64,000 nt of DNA from Streptomyces seoulensis (GCF_004328625.1 NZ_CP032229.1:3038001-3102000); one strand, 5' to 3'; positions 1 through 8,043 are shown, numbered from the stretch's first letter. Translations and numbers: made by a program. Notes: generated from the letters alone by a model not told the origin.

Positions 1-439
1 CGAGCTGGCCATCGAGACCAAGCACCCCACCCGCTGGGCCGGCCAGGTCGAGGAACGGCTGCTCGCCCTGCTGCGCCGGTACGGGCTGCACGCCCCCGCC
101 TCCCCCGAAGCCTCCCCGGTGCGCGTGATGAGCTTCTCCGCCCGCTCCCTGCACCGGGTGCACGCCGCCGCCCCGACCCTGCCCCTGGTGCTCCTCGCCC
201 AGTTCGCCACCCCGCGCCTGCGCGACGGGCGCCTCCCCGAGGGCGTCACCATCGCGGGCCCCTCCCTGCGCATCGCCCGCAGTCACCCGGCGTACGTACG
301 GCGGCTCAAGGAGGCCGGTCACCAGGTGCACGTCTGGACGGTGAACGAGCCCGCCGACGTGGACCTCTGCGTGGACCTGGGCGTGGACGCCATCATCACC
401 AACCGCCCGCGCGAGGTGCTCGGCCGCCTCGGCCGCTGA
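1..439 (+). CDS. Glycerophosphodiester phosphodiesterase, C-terminal part
   Basis: The gene enters from the left edge; the frame is open from base 2 and gives 145 residues to TGA. The family (GDPD, TIM barrel) hydrolyses glycerophosphodiesters to glycerol-3-phosphate and an alcohol, usually for phospholipid turnover or phosphate scavenging. Visible motifs are ELAIETKHP, which matches the metal-binding Glu/Lys strand, and near the C-terminus VHVWTVNEP and DAIITNRP, which correspond to the conserved VWTVN and TDxP strands. The N-terminal catalytic HRG motif lies outside the window, so a signal peptide or lipobox cannot be judged. The next gene starts 145 bases on, so it is probably a separate unit. 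Confidence 0.88.
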   Translation, partial: ELAIETKHPTRWAGQVEERLLALLRRYGLHAPASPEASPVRVMSFSARSLHRVHAAAPTLPLVLLAQFATPRLRDGRLPEGVTIAGPSLRIARSHPAYVRRLKEAGHQVHVWTVNEPADVDLCVDLGVDAIITNRPREVLGRLGR

Positions 440-584
440 CCCTTCTCCGGACCCGGGGAGTGCTCCGGCGCGTTCGCCTTCCGCACGGACATGACGAATG
501 CGTCGCCGGAACGAGACTGGCCGGTTTCCGGTTCAGGCCGATGGGGCATCCACACCGTGGCGTGGGGCGAAGGAGGTCTCGGGG

Positions 585-1139
585 GTGGCGTTGGTGGTGG
601 CACAGGAAGTGCCCGCGTCGTCGAGCATGGCCGTACCTCATGGCCCTGCCGGCGTGGGGAAGGCGAGGCACCGGATGCGTGCGCAGCTGCGCGGCGGCGG
701 GGTCCCGGAACCGGTCGTGGACGACGCCGTGCTGATTCTGTCGGAGCTGCTGAGCAACGCGTACCGGCACGGACGCCCGCTGGGCGGCGCCCGCGCGGGC
801 GACGGCGCGGTGCGCGCGGACTGGCGGATCGACCCGCGCGGACGGCTCATCGTGGAGGTCACCGACGGCGGCGGCCCGACCCGCCCCGCCCCGGCCACCC
901 CCTCGGTCACCGCACACGGCGGCCGCGGCCTGAGCATCATCGACGCGCTCGCCGACGACTGGGGCGTACGGGACGACGTACCGGGCGAGGTGACGGTCTG
1001 GGTGGTGGTCCACGCCGACGTGCACGATCCCGATGCCGGCGCCCCGCTCGAATCTTTCGCTACGCGCGTCACCACCCCCGCGCCGGTCGCCGCGCTGGCC
1101 GAACTCGGCTTCACGGAGGCGCTGGAGAGCCTGGACTGA
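585..1139 (+). CDS. HATPase_c_2 anti-sigma-factor-like ATP-binding protein
   Basis: 184 residues from GTG 585, chosen because AGGAGG lies at 571-576, eight bases before it; the longer frame from 498 has no ribosome site. It is a single GHKL ATPase domain of the RsbW/SpoIIAB type abundant in Streptomyces. The N box reads ELLSNAYRHGRP, the D-x-G box VTDGGGP, and the glycine-rich lid GGRGLSIIDAL. Relatives bind sigma factors or anti-anti-sigma proteins and phosphorylate the latter. No partner gene adjoins, so the target is unknown. It is compared with a second such gene at 7389-7838. Confidence 0.85.
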   Translation: MALVVAQEVPASSSMAVPHGPAGVGKARHRMRAQLRGGGVPEPVVDDAVLILSELLSNAYRHGRPLGGARAGDGAVRADWRIDPRGRLIVEVTDGGGPTRPAPATPSVTAHGGRGLSIIDALADDWGVRDDVPGEVTVWVVVHADVHDPDAGAPLESFATRVTTPAPVAALAELGFTEALESLD

Positions 1140-1278
1140 ACGGGTGGCCCGGAAAGGCCGGATGTCCACAGGCACCGCCCGCCTCCGACCGCGCTCGTCC
1201 ACAGGTTCCCGTGCCCCATGGCCCGAACGACTAGGCTCCCGCCCGTACGAGACCAGCCGTTACCGGGAGACAGCCACG

Positions 1279-2250
1279 ATGGCCAAGAAGCGACCCCAGA
1301 CCAAGAGCAGCCGCCCGCAGCCGCACGGCGCCGGGGGCGAGGTTCCGGTCGTCGGTGCCCGCGAGGCGTGCCCCTGCGGCAGCGGCCGCCGCTACAAGGC
1401 GTGCCACGGCCGCGCGGCCGCGCACGCGGCGACCGAGCTGGTGCAGCGCCCCTTCGAGGGCCTGCCCGGCGAGTGCGACTGGGTGGCGCTGCGCGAGCTG
1501 GTCCCGGCCGCCACCGTCGAACTGACCCTGAAGGACGGCCTGCCCGAGGGCGTCCCCTCGGTCACGCTGGCCACCGTGCTGCCGATGGCGTGGCCCGCGC
1601 TGCGCCGTGACGACGGCTCGGTGCTGCTGGGCCTGCAGAACGACACCGCCTCCGGGGACATCAGCCGCGACCTGGCCGACACCCTTCAGCGGGCCCTGGT
1701 GGCCGAGCCGGGCACTCCGGTGGAGGGCCGCCGCGCCCCATCCGGCGCGCCCCGGCTCCAGGACCTGCTGGCGGCCGAGGGCGCCTTCGAGCCGGTCGTG
1801 CACAGCGGGTTCGAGTTCTGGGTGCCGGACGCGGAGAACGCGACGCCCGAGGTGGCCGCCTCCCTGGAGCGGGCCAACTCCGCCGCGATCCCCACGGTCA
1901 AGCTGGCCGGGGTGGACGCCGCGTACTGGTGCGAGACCCCGGAGAAGAACCACCTGCGCTGGGTCATGCCGCACGAGGAGGAGCACCTGCTGGACGCCCT
2001 GGCCCGGCTGCACGCGGCGGGCACGTCCAGCCTGGGTGAGGGCACCCGCCTGGTCGGCTCGTTCCGTGCGCACGGGCTGACCGTGCCGGTGTGGGACCTG
2101 CCGAGCGGGGTCGGCGCCGAGGAGATCGAGAAGCCGGCCGCCCAGTTCGCCGAGCGGCTGGCCGCTGCCCTCGCGGTGACCGAGCCGCTCACCCCGGAGG
2201 AGCGGCGGGCGCGCGGCGGCCTCACCAACCGGCAGGTCACCCTGAGCTGA
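1279..2250 (+). CDS. DUF5926 family protein with N-terminal SEC-C motif
   Basis: 323 residues from ATG 1279, preceded by a plausible GGGAG site about 9 bases upstream. After a basic start (MAKKRPQTK) comes a SEC-C zinc motif, ACPCGSGRRYKACHG, at about residues 33-47; in SecA this motif binds zinc and SecB or ribosomes. The rest is an acidic, alanine-rich domain I recognise only as an actinobacterial conserved family (DUF5926). It has no signal peptide or membrane segment, so it should be cytoplasmic. Function is unknown; the SEC-C motif suggests protein or nucleic-acid contact but proves nothing more. Confidence 0.85.
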   Translation: MAKKRPQTKSSRPQPHGAGGEVPVVGAREACPCGSGRRYKACHGRAAAHAATELVQRPFEGLPGECDWVALRELVPAATVELTLKDGLPEGVPSVTLATVLPMAWPALRRDDGSVLLGLQNDTASGDISRDLADTLQRALVAEPGTPVEGRRAPSGAPRLQDLLAAEGAFEPVVHSGFEFWVPDAENATPEVAASLERANSAAIPTVKLAGVDAAYWCETPEKNHLRWVMPHEEEHLLDALARLHAAGTSSLGEGTRLVGSFRAHGLTVPVWDLPSGVGAEEIEKPAAQFAERLAAALAVTEPLTPEERRARGGLTNRQVTLS

Positions 2251-2290
2251 CTGCCACTCAGGCCCTGCCGGGCCGGGAGCATGGGAACGG

Positions 2291-2321
2291 GTGACGCCTG
2301 TCACAACTCCTCGATGTGACA
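2291..2321. promoter_or_regulatory. Overlapping dyads, candidate operator
   Basis: Two inverted repeats share bases. GTGAC at 2291-2295 pairs with GTCAC at 2300-2304, and TGTCACA at 2299-2305 pairs with TGTGACA at 2315-2321 across nine bases. The second resembles a CRP/FNR-type or GntR-type operator. They lie 34 bases before a promoter-like sequence and a strong hairpin (2355-2428). No protein gene follows on this strand before the convergent gene at 2472. This is a sequence observation only; the binding protein is not known. Confidence 0.4.
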
Positions 2322-2354
2322 AGCGAATCGGTGTCCGAACGGGCCGGACCGAAT

Positions 2355-2428
2355 TTGCGAACCGCCGATCTCTTGTTACCGTTCCAGTAGCCCGGTTGCT
2401 GGTGCATCCCCCGTCGCCAGCAACCGGG
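2355..2428 (+). ncRNA. Candidate short RNA: promoter plus terminator-like hairpin
   Basis: TTGCGA (2355-2360) and TACCGT (2377-2382), 16 bases apart, fit a vegetative promoter. A start near 2389 would be followed at once by a perfect 12-bp stem, CCCGGTTGCTGG (2391-2402) with CCAGCAACCGGG (2417-2428), a 14-base loop and then CCTTTCC. The hairpin could also simply be the shared terminator of the two convergent genes around it, but it is 140 bases beyond the upstream stop codon and has its own promoter-like and operator-like sequence. Confidence 0.35.
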
Positions 2429-2471
2429 CCTTTCCATGCCCGCGCCCGGCCGGCTCGACAGCAGTCGACTC

Positions 2472-3020
2472 TCAACTACCGTTTACGTCAACGGAGTTGC
2501 TGGCAGAGCGGAGCAGCAGCGGGCCCTCGGCGCCGCGCGCGAACTCGGATACGGCCGTGTACAAGGCACCCGCGCCCCGCGTGCGCTCACGCGGGGTCTC
2601 ACAGGTGGCGGGGGCGTCGTCCGCGCCGGTGGCACAGGTCGTGCGCACGGCCAGCCCGTCCGGGCCCAGCAGACTCAGATAGGCGTCCAGGGCATCGCCG
2701 GTGGTGTTGCGGTAGTAGACCCGCGCCCAGGTGTCGCCGCCCCGCGTCAGGACACAGGTCTGCGCCTCCAGCCCGTCGGGCGAGGCGAGTTCGGGACCGC
2801 AGCGGGTGCGGGTGATCGCGTCCGGGGCGTCCAGAGCGTTCGGGGCGTCCGGGGCCTCCGGGGAAGAGGGCGCCGAAGCCGTACGTCCGCTCTCCCCCTG
2901 CTCCGCCGACGCCCCGCCCAGCGGCAGCAGCAGCGCCGCCGCGACGAGGCCCGCCAGGGCGGAGGTACGGAGCGGTCCGGCTCCCGGCCCGCCCGCGCGG
3001 GACCGGTGATTTCGCAGCAT
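2472..3020 (-). CDS. Secreted hypothetical protein
   Basis: 182 residues from ATG 3020. The N-terminus is a signal peptide: basic residues to about 20, a hydrophobic core (LAGLVAAALLLPLGG) and a likely cleavage after ASA near residue 39. The mature part starts with a Pro/Ala/Asp-rich linker, then a domain of about 115 residues with four cysteines (in TRCGPE, AQTCVLT, TTCATG and ATCETP), probably two disulfides. I do not recognise the fold. It reads towards the SEC-C gene and away from the Prim-Pol-like gene, 55 bases downstream of that gene's stop, so the two could be cotranscribed. Confidence 0.75.
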   Translation of the reverse strand: MLRNHRSRAGGPGAGPLRTSALAGLVAAALLLPLGGASAEQGESGRTASAPSSPEAPDAPNALDAPDAITRTRCGPELASPDGLEAQTCVLTRGGDTWARVYYRNTTGDALDAYLSLLGPDGLAVRTTCATGADDAPATCETPRERTRGAGALYTAVSEFARGAEGPLLLRSASNSVDVNGS

Positions 3021-3075
3021 GGGCGGAACATAACGAGCGCGCGCGGCCCGCAGGCCCCGCGCGCCCCCGACACCC

Positions 3076-3741
3076 CTACAACTCGGGCGCGCTCACACCC
3101 GTACGAGTGAGCACCTCGACCACGGCGTCCACCACGGCCTCCACGTCGGGCAGCCACGGGGAGGCGGAGCCGGGGAGCGGGGCGCGCTCCCAGCGGACCT
3201 CGCCGGGGCCGGTGACGGAGGGCGGGAGGGCGAGGTAGCCGCCCTCGCCGTGGAAGCGGAGCGAGCCGGGGACGAAGTCCTTGGCGTACAGCAGTTCGCC
3301 CAGCTGCTCCATGGAGTAGGGCTTCACGAGGATCGCCCAGCGGTGCGGGGCGGCGACGACCGGGCCGAGCCGCATGCCGCGCCGGTCCAGCAGCGCGAGC
3401 GCGCGGGCTCCCGCCACGGCGGGCAGGCTGACCGCGCAGGGGGCCTGGCCGCCGGTGGCGAGGACGATCGGCGCGTCCGGCCGGCTGGTCCACCACCAGC
3501 GCACCATGCGGGCGTCGGTGGTGGCCGCGAGCAGATCGGGGTCACCGGGATGGGCGCCGGGAACCGTGCAGGCCGGGTCGGGGCAGGAGCAGCCGGCCGG
3601 GCCCCGCGGATCGGGGGCGATGCCCGGCAGTACGGGCCACCGCCATGTCGCCGCGAAGGTCGAGGCCGCGTCGATCAGCGCCGGGCCGTCGTCGCCCCGC
3701 CGGGGCGGAAGGCCGCTTCGGCTTCCGAGGATCTCGCGCAT
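3076..3741 (-). CDS. Stand-alone bifunctional primase/polymerase (Prim-Pol)-like protein
   Basis: 221 residues from ATG 3741. The sequence matches the N-terminal Prim-Pol domain used by plasmid and phage replication proteins: an aromatic opening (AATWRWPVLP), a short Cys cluster (GCSCPDPAC), then the family signature around ATTDARMVRWWWTSRPDAP followed by IVLATGG, corresponding to the usual DAT…WW…P-AN-GIATG. No helicase domain follows, and the acidic catalytic pair usually seen between the motifs is not obvious. It is therefore probably a chromosomal, perhaps non-catalytic, member of the family. Nothing nearby suggests a mobile element. Confidence 0.75.
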   Translation of the reverse strand: MREILGSRSGLPPRRGDDGPALIDAASTFAATWRWPVLPGIAPDPRGPAGCSCPDPACTVPGAHPGDPDLLAATTDARMVRWWWTSRPDAPIVLATGGQAPCAVSLPAVAGARALALLDRRGMRLGPVVAAPHRWAILVKPYSMEQLGELLYAKDFVPGSLRFHGEGGYLALPPSVTGPGEVRWERAPLPGSASPWLPDVEAVVDAVVEVLTRTGVSAPEL

Positions 3742-4360
3742 GAGCGCTCGTTCCTTTCCGTTGCACCGCTGGCAACACCGTGGACATCACAACATGTGTG
3801 GATCACTTCACTGTGCGTACCTGTTGGCGCATCACGCCCCCGCGTACGGCGGGGGAACCCCCAGGGATGGAACAACGGCCGCGTCCGACGTGCGGTTCTG
3901 CAGACGTGCGGTTCTTCGGGAGCACGGACACGGCACGGGGGTGGCGAAGTCTGGCGTTTGCCGTCGCGCGTGTTTCTCTCCGCCTCCGCCACGGGAGGAT
4001 GGGGCTCGGTCGTCGGTGGTTATGACGTCCGGGTCCTTCGCCAGGTTCCGGGCGGCCTGTGGCCACCCCTGGGCTTCTCTCGAGTACGTACCCCGCACGA
4101 CCGTGGTGACGCTCCGTCGAGCAGGGCCAGTCGACCGCAATGAGGCTTCACCCGAGGCAGTTTCCAGCCAACTTGCCAGTAGGGCAAGGGGTTCCGGGCA
4201 ATCGCCCCGGCACCCCACCAACACCAGGAATCCCCGCAGGACAATGCTGGACATCCCCTCACGAGTGCGTGTACATGTGGAGACACTGCTGGCGGCGCAG
4301 AATCACATGGGGGTTTGCGATGCTTTTCAGTAAGACGCACCGGTCCGAGAGCCGGACACC
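3742..4360. other. 619-bp divergent intergenic region with direct repeat and hairpin
   Basis: This gap separates the Prim-Pol-like gene (minus strand) from the PP2C gene (plus strand). It holds a hairpin, CCCCCGC (3837-3843) with GCGGGGG (3849-3855), and a 13-base exact direct repeat, GACGTGCGGTTCT, at 3887-3899 and 3903-3915 (16-base period). A possible 29-codon reading frame lies at 4244-4333. No tRNA or recognised riboswitch was seen. The promoters of both flanking genes must lie here, but no strong -35/-10 pair stands out. Confidence 0.5.
4244..4333 (+). CDS. Possible 29-residue peptide upstream of PP2C gene
   Basis: ATG 4244 to TAA 4333 encodes a peptide beginning MLDIPSRVRVHVETLL and ending MGVCDAFQ. 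It would form an amphipathic helix. The stop is 27 bases before the ATG of the phosphatase gene, so it could be a leader or a small partner protein. Against it: GCAGGA ends only two bases before the ATG, and third-position GC is about 62 percent, far below that of the neighbours. The coherent sequence suggests either a real small gene or the remnant of a longer one. Confidence 0.35.
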   Translation: MLDIPSRVRVHVETLLAAQNHMGVCDAFQ

Positions 4361-5737
4361 ATGAACGCCCCGCACCCTCCGAAAGTGGCCGGAATCGATC
4401 CCACGGTTCCCCCTCCCGCCCACACTGTCGCGCCCGCACCCCCCGCCCCGGGAGCCGGTCCGGCCCCGGACGTCCCGGGAGGCACCCCGCCTCCCGTCGC
4501 CGCCCCGGAGGCCCCCGGCAGCCTGCTCCAGGACCGGCTGGCCGGCTGGGTCTCCGACCTCACCACCCTCCATGAGCTGACCGAGCGGATGTCCCGAACA
4601 TCCGCCCTGCCAGCCGCACTTGAGGAACTGCTGCGCGCCGGTGCCGCCCTCGTGGGCGCCCGGCGCGGTCTCGTCGTACTGGAACCCGGCGACGGACTCG
4701 GCCCCCGCACCACCGTCGGCCTCGGCCTCGGCCGCGCCGACCTCGGCCACATCGAGACCGTCCCGCGCGACGCCCTGCTGACCGGCACCGCCGACCTCCT
4801 CGCCGAGCCCGGCCTCGACCCCCGCCACCGCGAGGTCGCCGCCCGCCTCGGCTACGCCGCCAGCCACGCGCTGCCGCTGGCCACCGACACGGCCCACCTC
4901 GGCGCCGCCGTCTGGCTCTACGACGAACCGGCCGCCCCCGACGAACACCACAGACATCTGACCGCGCTCTACCTCCGCCAGGCCACCGAGCACCTCGCCC
5001 TGCTGCTGGAGGTGGAGCGCGCCCGGCTGGACACCGCGGTCCTCACCGAGGAGCTGCTCCCCTCCCGGCTCCCCCGCGTCCCCGGTGTCCAGCTCGCCGT
5101 CCGGCACCGCACCGGCCCGCGCGGCGGCGGCGACTGGTACGACGCGCTGCCGCTGCCCGACGCCGCGCTCGGCCTCTCCGTCGGCTCCGTCACCGGCAGC
5201 GGTCCCGGCGCGGTCGCCGCGATGGGCCGGCTCCGCGCCTCCCTGCGGGCGTACGCCGTGATGGAGGGCGAGGACCCGGTGGCCGTCCTCTCCGACCTGG
5301 AGCTGCTGCTCCGGCTGACCGAGCCCGCCCGCTCGGCCACCGCCCTGTTCGCCTACTGCGAGCCCGCCGCGCGCCGGGTCACCCTCGCCGGTGCCGGGCA
5401 CAGCCCGCCGCTGCTCATCGGGGAGCGCCGCACCGAGTACGCCGAGACCTCCCTGTCCGCCCCGCTCGGCATGCTCGCCTGCTGGGAGGCGCCCAGCGTG
5501 GAGTTCGGCGTCCAGCCCGGGGAGACGGTCCTGCTCTACACCGACGGGCTGCTCCGCCGTACCGGCGACGCCATGGACCGGGCCTTCGCCCGGCTGCACG
5601 CGGCCGCGGCAGGCGTGCCGCGCGCCCTGCGCGCCGACCCCGGCGCCGTCGCCGACCACGTCCTCACCACCCTCCTGCCCGAGGGCACCGCGGCCGGCGA
5701 CGAGGACGTGGTGCTGCTGGCGGCCCGCTTCGACTGA
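4361..5737 (+). CDS. GAF-like plus SpoIIE/PP2C serine phosphatase
   Basis: 458 residues. A Pro/Ala-rich tail of about 55 residues leads to a GAF-like sensor region (about 65-220) and a SpoIIE-type PP2C domain (about 240-458). Such proteins dephosphorylate anti-sigma antagonists. GGDWYDA and LLYTDGL keep the metal-binding aspartates, and the final D of GDEDVVLLAAR is present. The usual GDVxGHG motif reads GSVTGSGPG, so one metal-ligand Asp is Ser and the His is lost. It may therefore have reduced or no phosphatase activity. It stands alone; the HATPase genes at 585 and 7838 are the nearest candidate partners. Confidence 0.85.
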   Translation: MNAPHPPKVAGIDPTVPPPAHTVAPAPPAPGAGPAPDVPGGTPPPVAAPEAPGSLLQDRLAGWVSDLTTLHELTERMSRTSALPAALEELLRAGAALVGARRGLVVLEPGDGLGPRTTVGLGLGRADLGHIETVPRDALLTGTADLLAEPGLDPRHREVAARLGYAASHALPLATDTAHLGAAVWLYDEPAAPDEHHRHLTALYLRQATEHLALLLEVERARLDTAVLTEELLPSRLPRVPGVQLAVRHRTGPRGGGDWYDALPLPDAALGLSVGSVTGSGPGAVAAMGRLRASLRAYAVMEGEDPVAVLSDLELLLRLTEPARSATALFAYCEPAARRVTLAGAGHSPPLLIGERRTEYAETSLSAPLGMLACWEAPSVEFGVQPGETVLLYTDGLLRRTGDAMDRAFARLHAAAAGVPRALRADPGAVADHVLTTLLPEGTAAGDEDVVLLAARFD

Positions 5738-5874
5738 GCACGCACGGGCACGGACGGCCACGACCGGTCCGGTTTCGGTACGAACGTACGATGATGGGGG
5801 CACCCCTGCTCGGGCATGGACGCGAGCGCCGCGTGCCCCCTGGGGGACATCACACGCCGTACCGAGGAGGATCA

Positions 5875-7344
5875 GTGTCCGACGAGCTCAACCCGGCCGT
5901 TCCCGACGAGGCCACCGAGGCCGAGGAGCCCATCAAGCAGCGCAAGAACGGCCTCTACCCCGGTGTCTCCGACGAGCTGGCGGAGAACATGCGCTCCGGC
6001 TGGGCCGACACCGAGCTGCGTGACCTGGCGCCGATCCCGCAGGCCGCCGACACCGCGCGCCGCCGCGCCGCGCTGTCCGCCCGCTTCCCCGGCGAGCGCC
6101 TGGTGATCCCCGCGGGCAACCTGAAGACCCGCTCGAACGACACCGAGTACGCCTTCCGCGCCGCCACCGAGTACGCCTACCTCACCGGCGACCAGACCGA
6201 GGACGGCGTCCTGGTCCTGGAGCCCGCGGCCGGCGGCGGCCACGAGGCGACCATCTACCTGCTGCCCCGCTCCGACCGCGAGAACGGCGAGTTCTGGCTC
6301 TCCGGCCAGGGTGAGCTGTGGGTCGGCCGCCGCCACTCGCTGACCGAGTCGCAGGCGCTGTACGGCATCCCCGCCGCCGACGTGCGCGAGCTGGCCGGCG
6401 CGCTGCGCGAGGCCACCGGCCCGGTGCGCGTGGTGCGCGGGCACGACGCCGCGATCGAGGCGGCGCTGACCGACAAGGTCACCGCCGAGCGCGACGAGGA
6501 GCTGCGCGTCTTCCTCTCCGAGGCCCGCCTGGTCAAGGACGAGTTCGAGATCGGCGAGCTGCAGAAGGCCGTCGACTCCACCGTGCGCGGCTTCGAGGAC
6601 GTGGTGAAGGTCCTCGACAAGGCCGAGGCCACCTCGGAGCGCTACATCGAGGGCACCTTCTTCCTCCGCGCGCGCGTGGAGGGCAACGACATCGGCTACG
6701 GCTCGATCTGCGCCTCCGGCGCGCACGCCTGCACCCTGCACTGGGTGCGCAACGACGGCCCGGTCCGCTCCGGCGACCTCCTGCTGCTCGACGCCGGCGT
6801 GGAGACCCACTCCCTCTACACCGCCGACGTCACCCGCACCCTCCCGGTCGACGGCACCTACACCGACCTCCAGCGCAAGATCTACGACGCGGTGTACGAG
6901 GCCCAGGAGGCCGGCATCGCCGCGGTGAAGCCCGGCGCCAAGTTCCGCGACTTCCACGACGCCTCCCAGCGCGTGCTCACCGAGAAGCTGGTCGAGTGGG
7001 GCCTGGTCGAGGGCCCGGTCGAGCGCGTCCTGGAGCTGGGTCTCCAGCGCCGCTGGACCCTGCACGGCACCGGCCACATGCTCGGCATGGACGTCCACGA
7101 CTGCGCGGTCGCCCGCACCGAGGCGTACGTCGACGGCACGCTGGAGCCCGGCATGGTCCTCACCGTCGAGCCCGGCCTGTACTTCCAGGCCGACGACCTG
7201 ACGGTGCCCGAGGAGTACCGGGGCACCGGCGTCCGGATCGAGGACGACATCCTCGTCACCGCCGACGGCAACCGGAACCTCTCGGCGGGCCTGCCGCGCC
7301 GCTCGGCGGACGTCGAGGCGTGGATGGCGTCGCTCAAGGGCTGA
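5875..7344 (+). CDS. pepP: Xaa-Pro aminopeptidase (aminopeptidase P, M24B)
   Basis: 489 residues from GTG 5875, set by GAGGAGG at 5864-5870. Aminopeptidase P removes an N-terminal residue preceding proline; it is cytoplasmic and uses two metals. An N-terminal creatinase-like domain (to about residue 220) is followed by the pita-bread catalytic domain. The metal ligands are visible: LLLDAGVE and YTADVTRT (two Asp), GTGHMLGMDVHD (His), TVEPGLYF (Glu) and VRIEDDILV (Glu). The length is normal for the bacterial enzyme. It is followed 30 bases later by a strong bidirectional terminator. Confidence 0.93.
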   Translation: MSDELNPAVPDEATEAEEPIKQRKNGLYPGVSDELAENMRSGWADTELRDLAPIPQAADTARRRAALSARFPGERLVIPAGNLKTRSNDTEYAFRAATEYAYLTGDQTEDGVLVLEPAAGGGHEATIYLLPRSDRENGEFWLSGQGELWVGRRHSLTESQALYGIPAADVRELAGALREATGPVRVVRGHDAAIEAALTDKVTAERDEELRVFLSEARLVKDEFEIGELQKAVDSTVRGFEDVVKVLDKAEATSERYIEGTFFLRARVEGNDIGYGSICASGAHACTLHWVRNDGPVRSGDLLLLDAGVETHSLYTADVTRTLPVDGTYTDLQRKIYDAVYEAQEAGIAAVKPGAKFRDFHDASQRVLTEKLVEWGLVEGPVERVLELGLQRRWTLHGTGHMLGMDVHDCAVARTEAYVDGTLEPGMVLTVEPGLYFQADDLTVPEEYRGTGVRIEDDILVTADGNRNLSAGLPRRSADVEAWMASLKG

Positions 7345-7374
7345 CAGCGCGACGAAGGGCCGAGGCGGCTCTCA

Positions 7375-7420
7375 GGAAGAAGGACCCCTCACGCGGTGAG
7401 CAGTGAGGGGTCCTTCTTCC
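7375..7420. terminator. Bidirectional terminator overlapping a coding end
   Basis: A perfect 18-bp stem: 7375-7392 pairs with 7403-7420 around a 10-base loop. It lies 30 bases after pepP. The right arm and loop encode the last residues of the convergent HATPase gene, whose stop codon (7389-7391) lies in the left arm, so the minus-strand terminator is part of the coding sequence. Confidence 0.85.
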
Positions 7421-7838
7421 ATTTCAGGATCTTGTCGAAGCTGACCACCGTGCCGGTGCGGCCCGGCCGGGCGCCGATGTGGACGTGGTCGGCCAGCTCC
7501 CGGATCAGACACAGGCCCCGCCCGTCCTCGGCGTCCACGCGGGCCATCCGGATGCCCACGGCGGGGGCGGTCGCGACGCCGGGACCCGAGTCGGCCACCT
7601 CGATGCGGCACTTCTCGCCGTCCAGATAGGCGGTCACCCGGTACGCCTCCGCGTGCTCCCCGCGCGCGGTCCCGCCGTGCTCGACGGCGTTGGCGCACGC
7701 CTCGGTGAGGGCCACGGAGATGTCGTACGAGACGTCGGGGTCGACCCCGGCCGTCTCCATGGTGCCGATCAGCAGGCGCCGGGCGAGCGGGACGCTCGCG
7801 GCATCGCGGCGCAGATGGAGTGACCACCAGATGCTCAT
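7389..7838 (-). CDS. HATPase_c_2 anti-sigma-like ATP-binding protein
   Basis: 149 residues from ATG 7838; AGGAGG lies about eight bases upstream on the minus strand, and longer frames lack a site. It is a single GHKL ATPase domain: ALTEACANAVEHG is the N box, VADSGPGV the D-x-G box and EDGRGLCLIREL the lid. The family comprises RsbW-like kinases that control sigma factors through anti-anti-sigma proteins. The C-terminal KWKKDPSLLTA is encoded inside a terminator stem, an unusual overlap. No sigma factor or antagonist gene is adjacent. Confidence 0.85.
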   Translation of the reverse strand: MSIWWSLHLRRDAASVPLARRLLIGTMETAGVDPDVSYDISVALTEACANAVEHGGTARGEHAEAYRVTAYLDGEKCRIEVADSGPGVATAPAVGIRMARVDAEDGRGLCLIRELADHVHIGARPGRTGTVVSFDKILKWKKDPSLLTA

Positions 7839-8043
7839 GCTCCAGCCTCCTGGCCGCGGCTCGACATACCGATACCTATTGCCGCGCCCGAGCGCCCGTA
7901 AGCCCCCAAGTGACGTGATGCCGCCCATATGGTCGATGTGCGCCGGGACGAATCGGGGTATGAGGTACGCCGGCCCCGGCGGACGCGCTCCACGGTGGCG
8001 TGATCCGGCGGCCCTGCCTCGGGGGTGCGGCGGGCGCAGTGCG

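Noticed and set aside
498..584. Longer start for the first HATPase gene
   Set aside because: The extension has no ribosome site, whereas GTG 585 has a strong one.
1160..1203. TCCACA-containing sequences before the SEC-C gene
   Set aside because: Only one (TCGTCCACA) fits the DnaA-box consensus; the other has a mismatched first base. Too few to call a cluster.
3076..3741. Prim-Pol-like gene as part of an integrated plasmid
   Set aside because: No integrase, Rep helicase, Tra gene, tRNA or direct-repeat attachment site nearby; GC content is like its neighbours.
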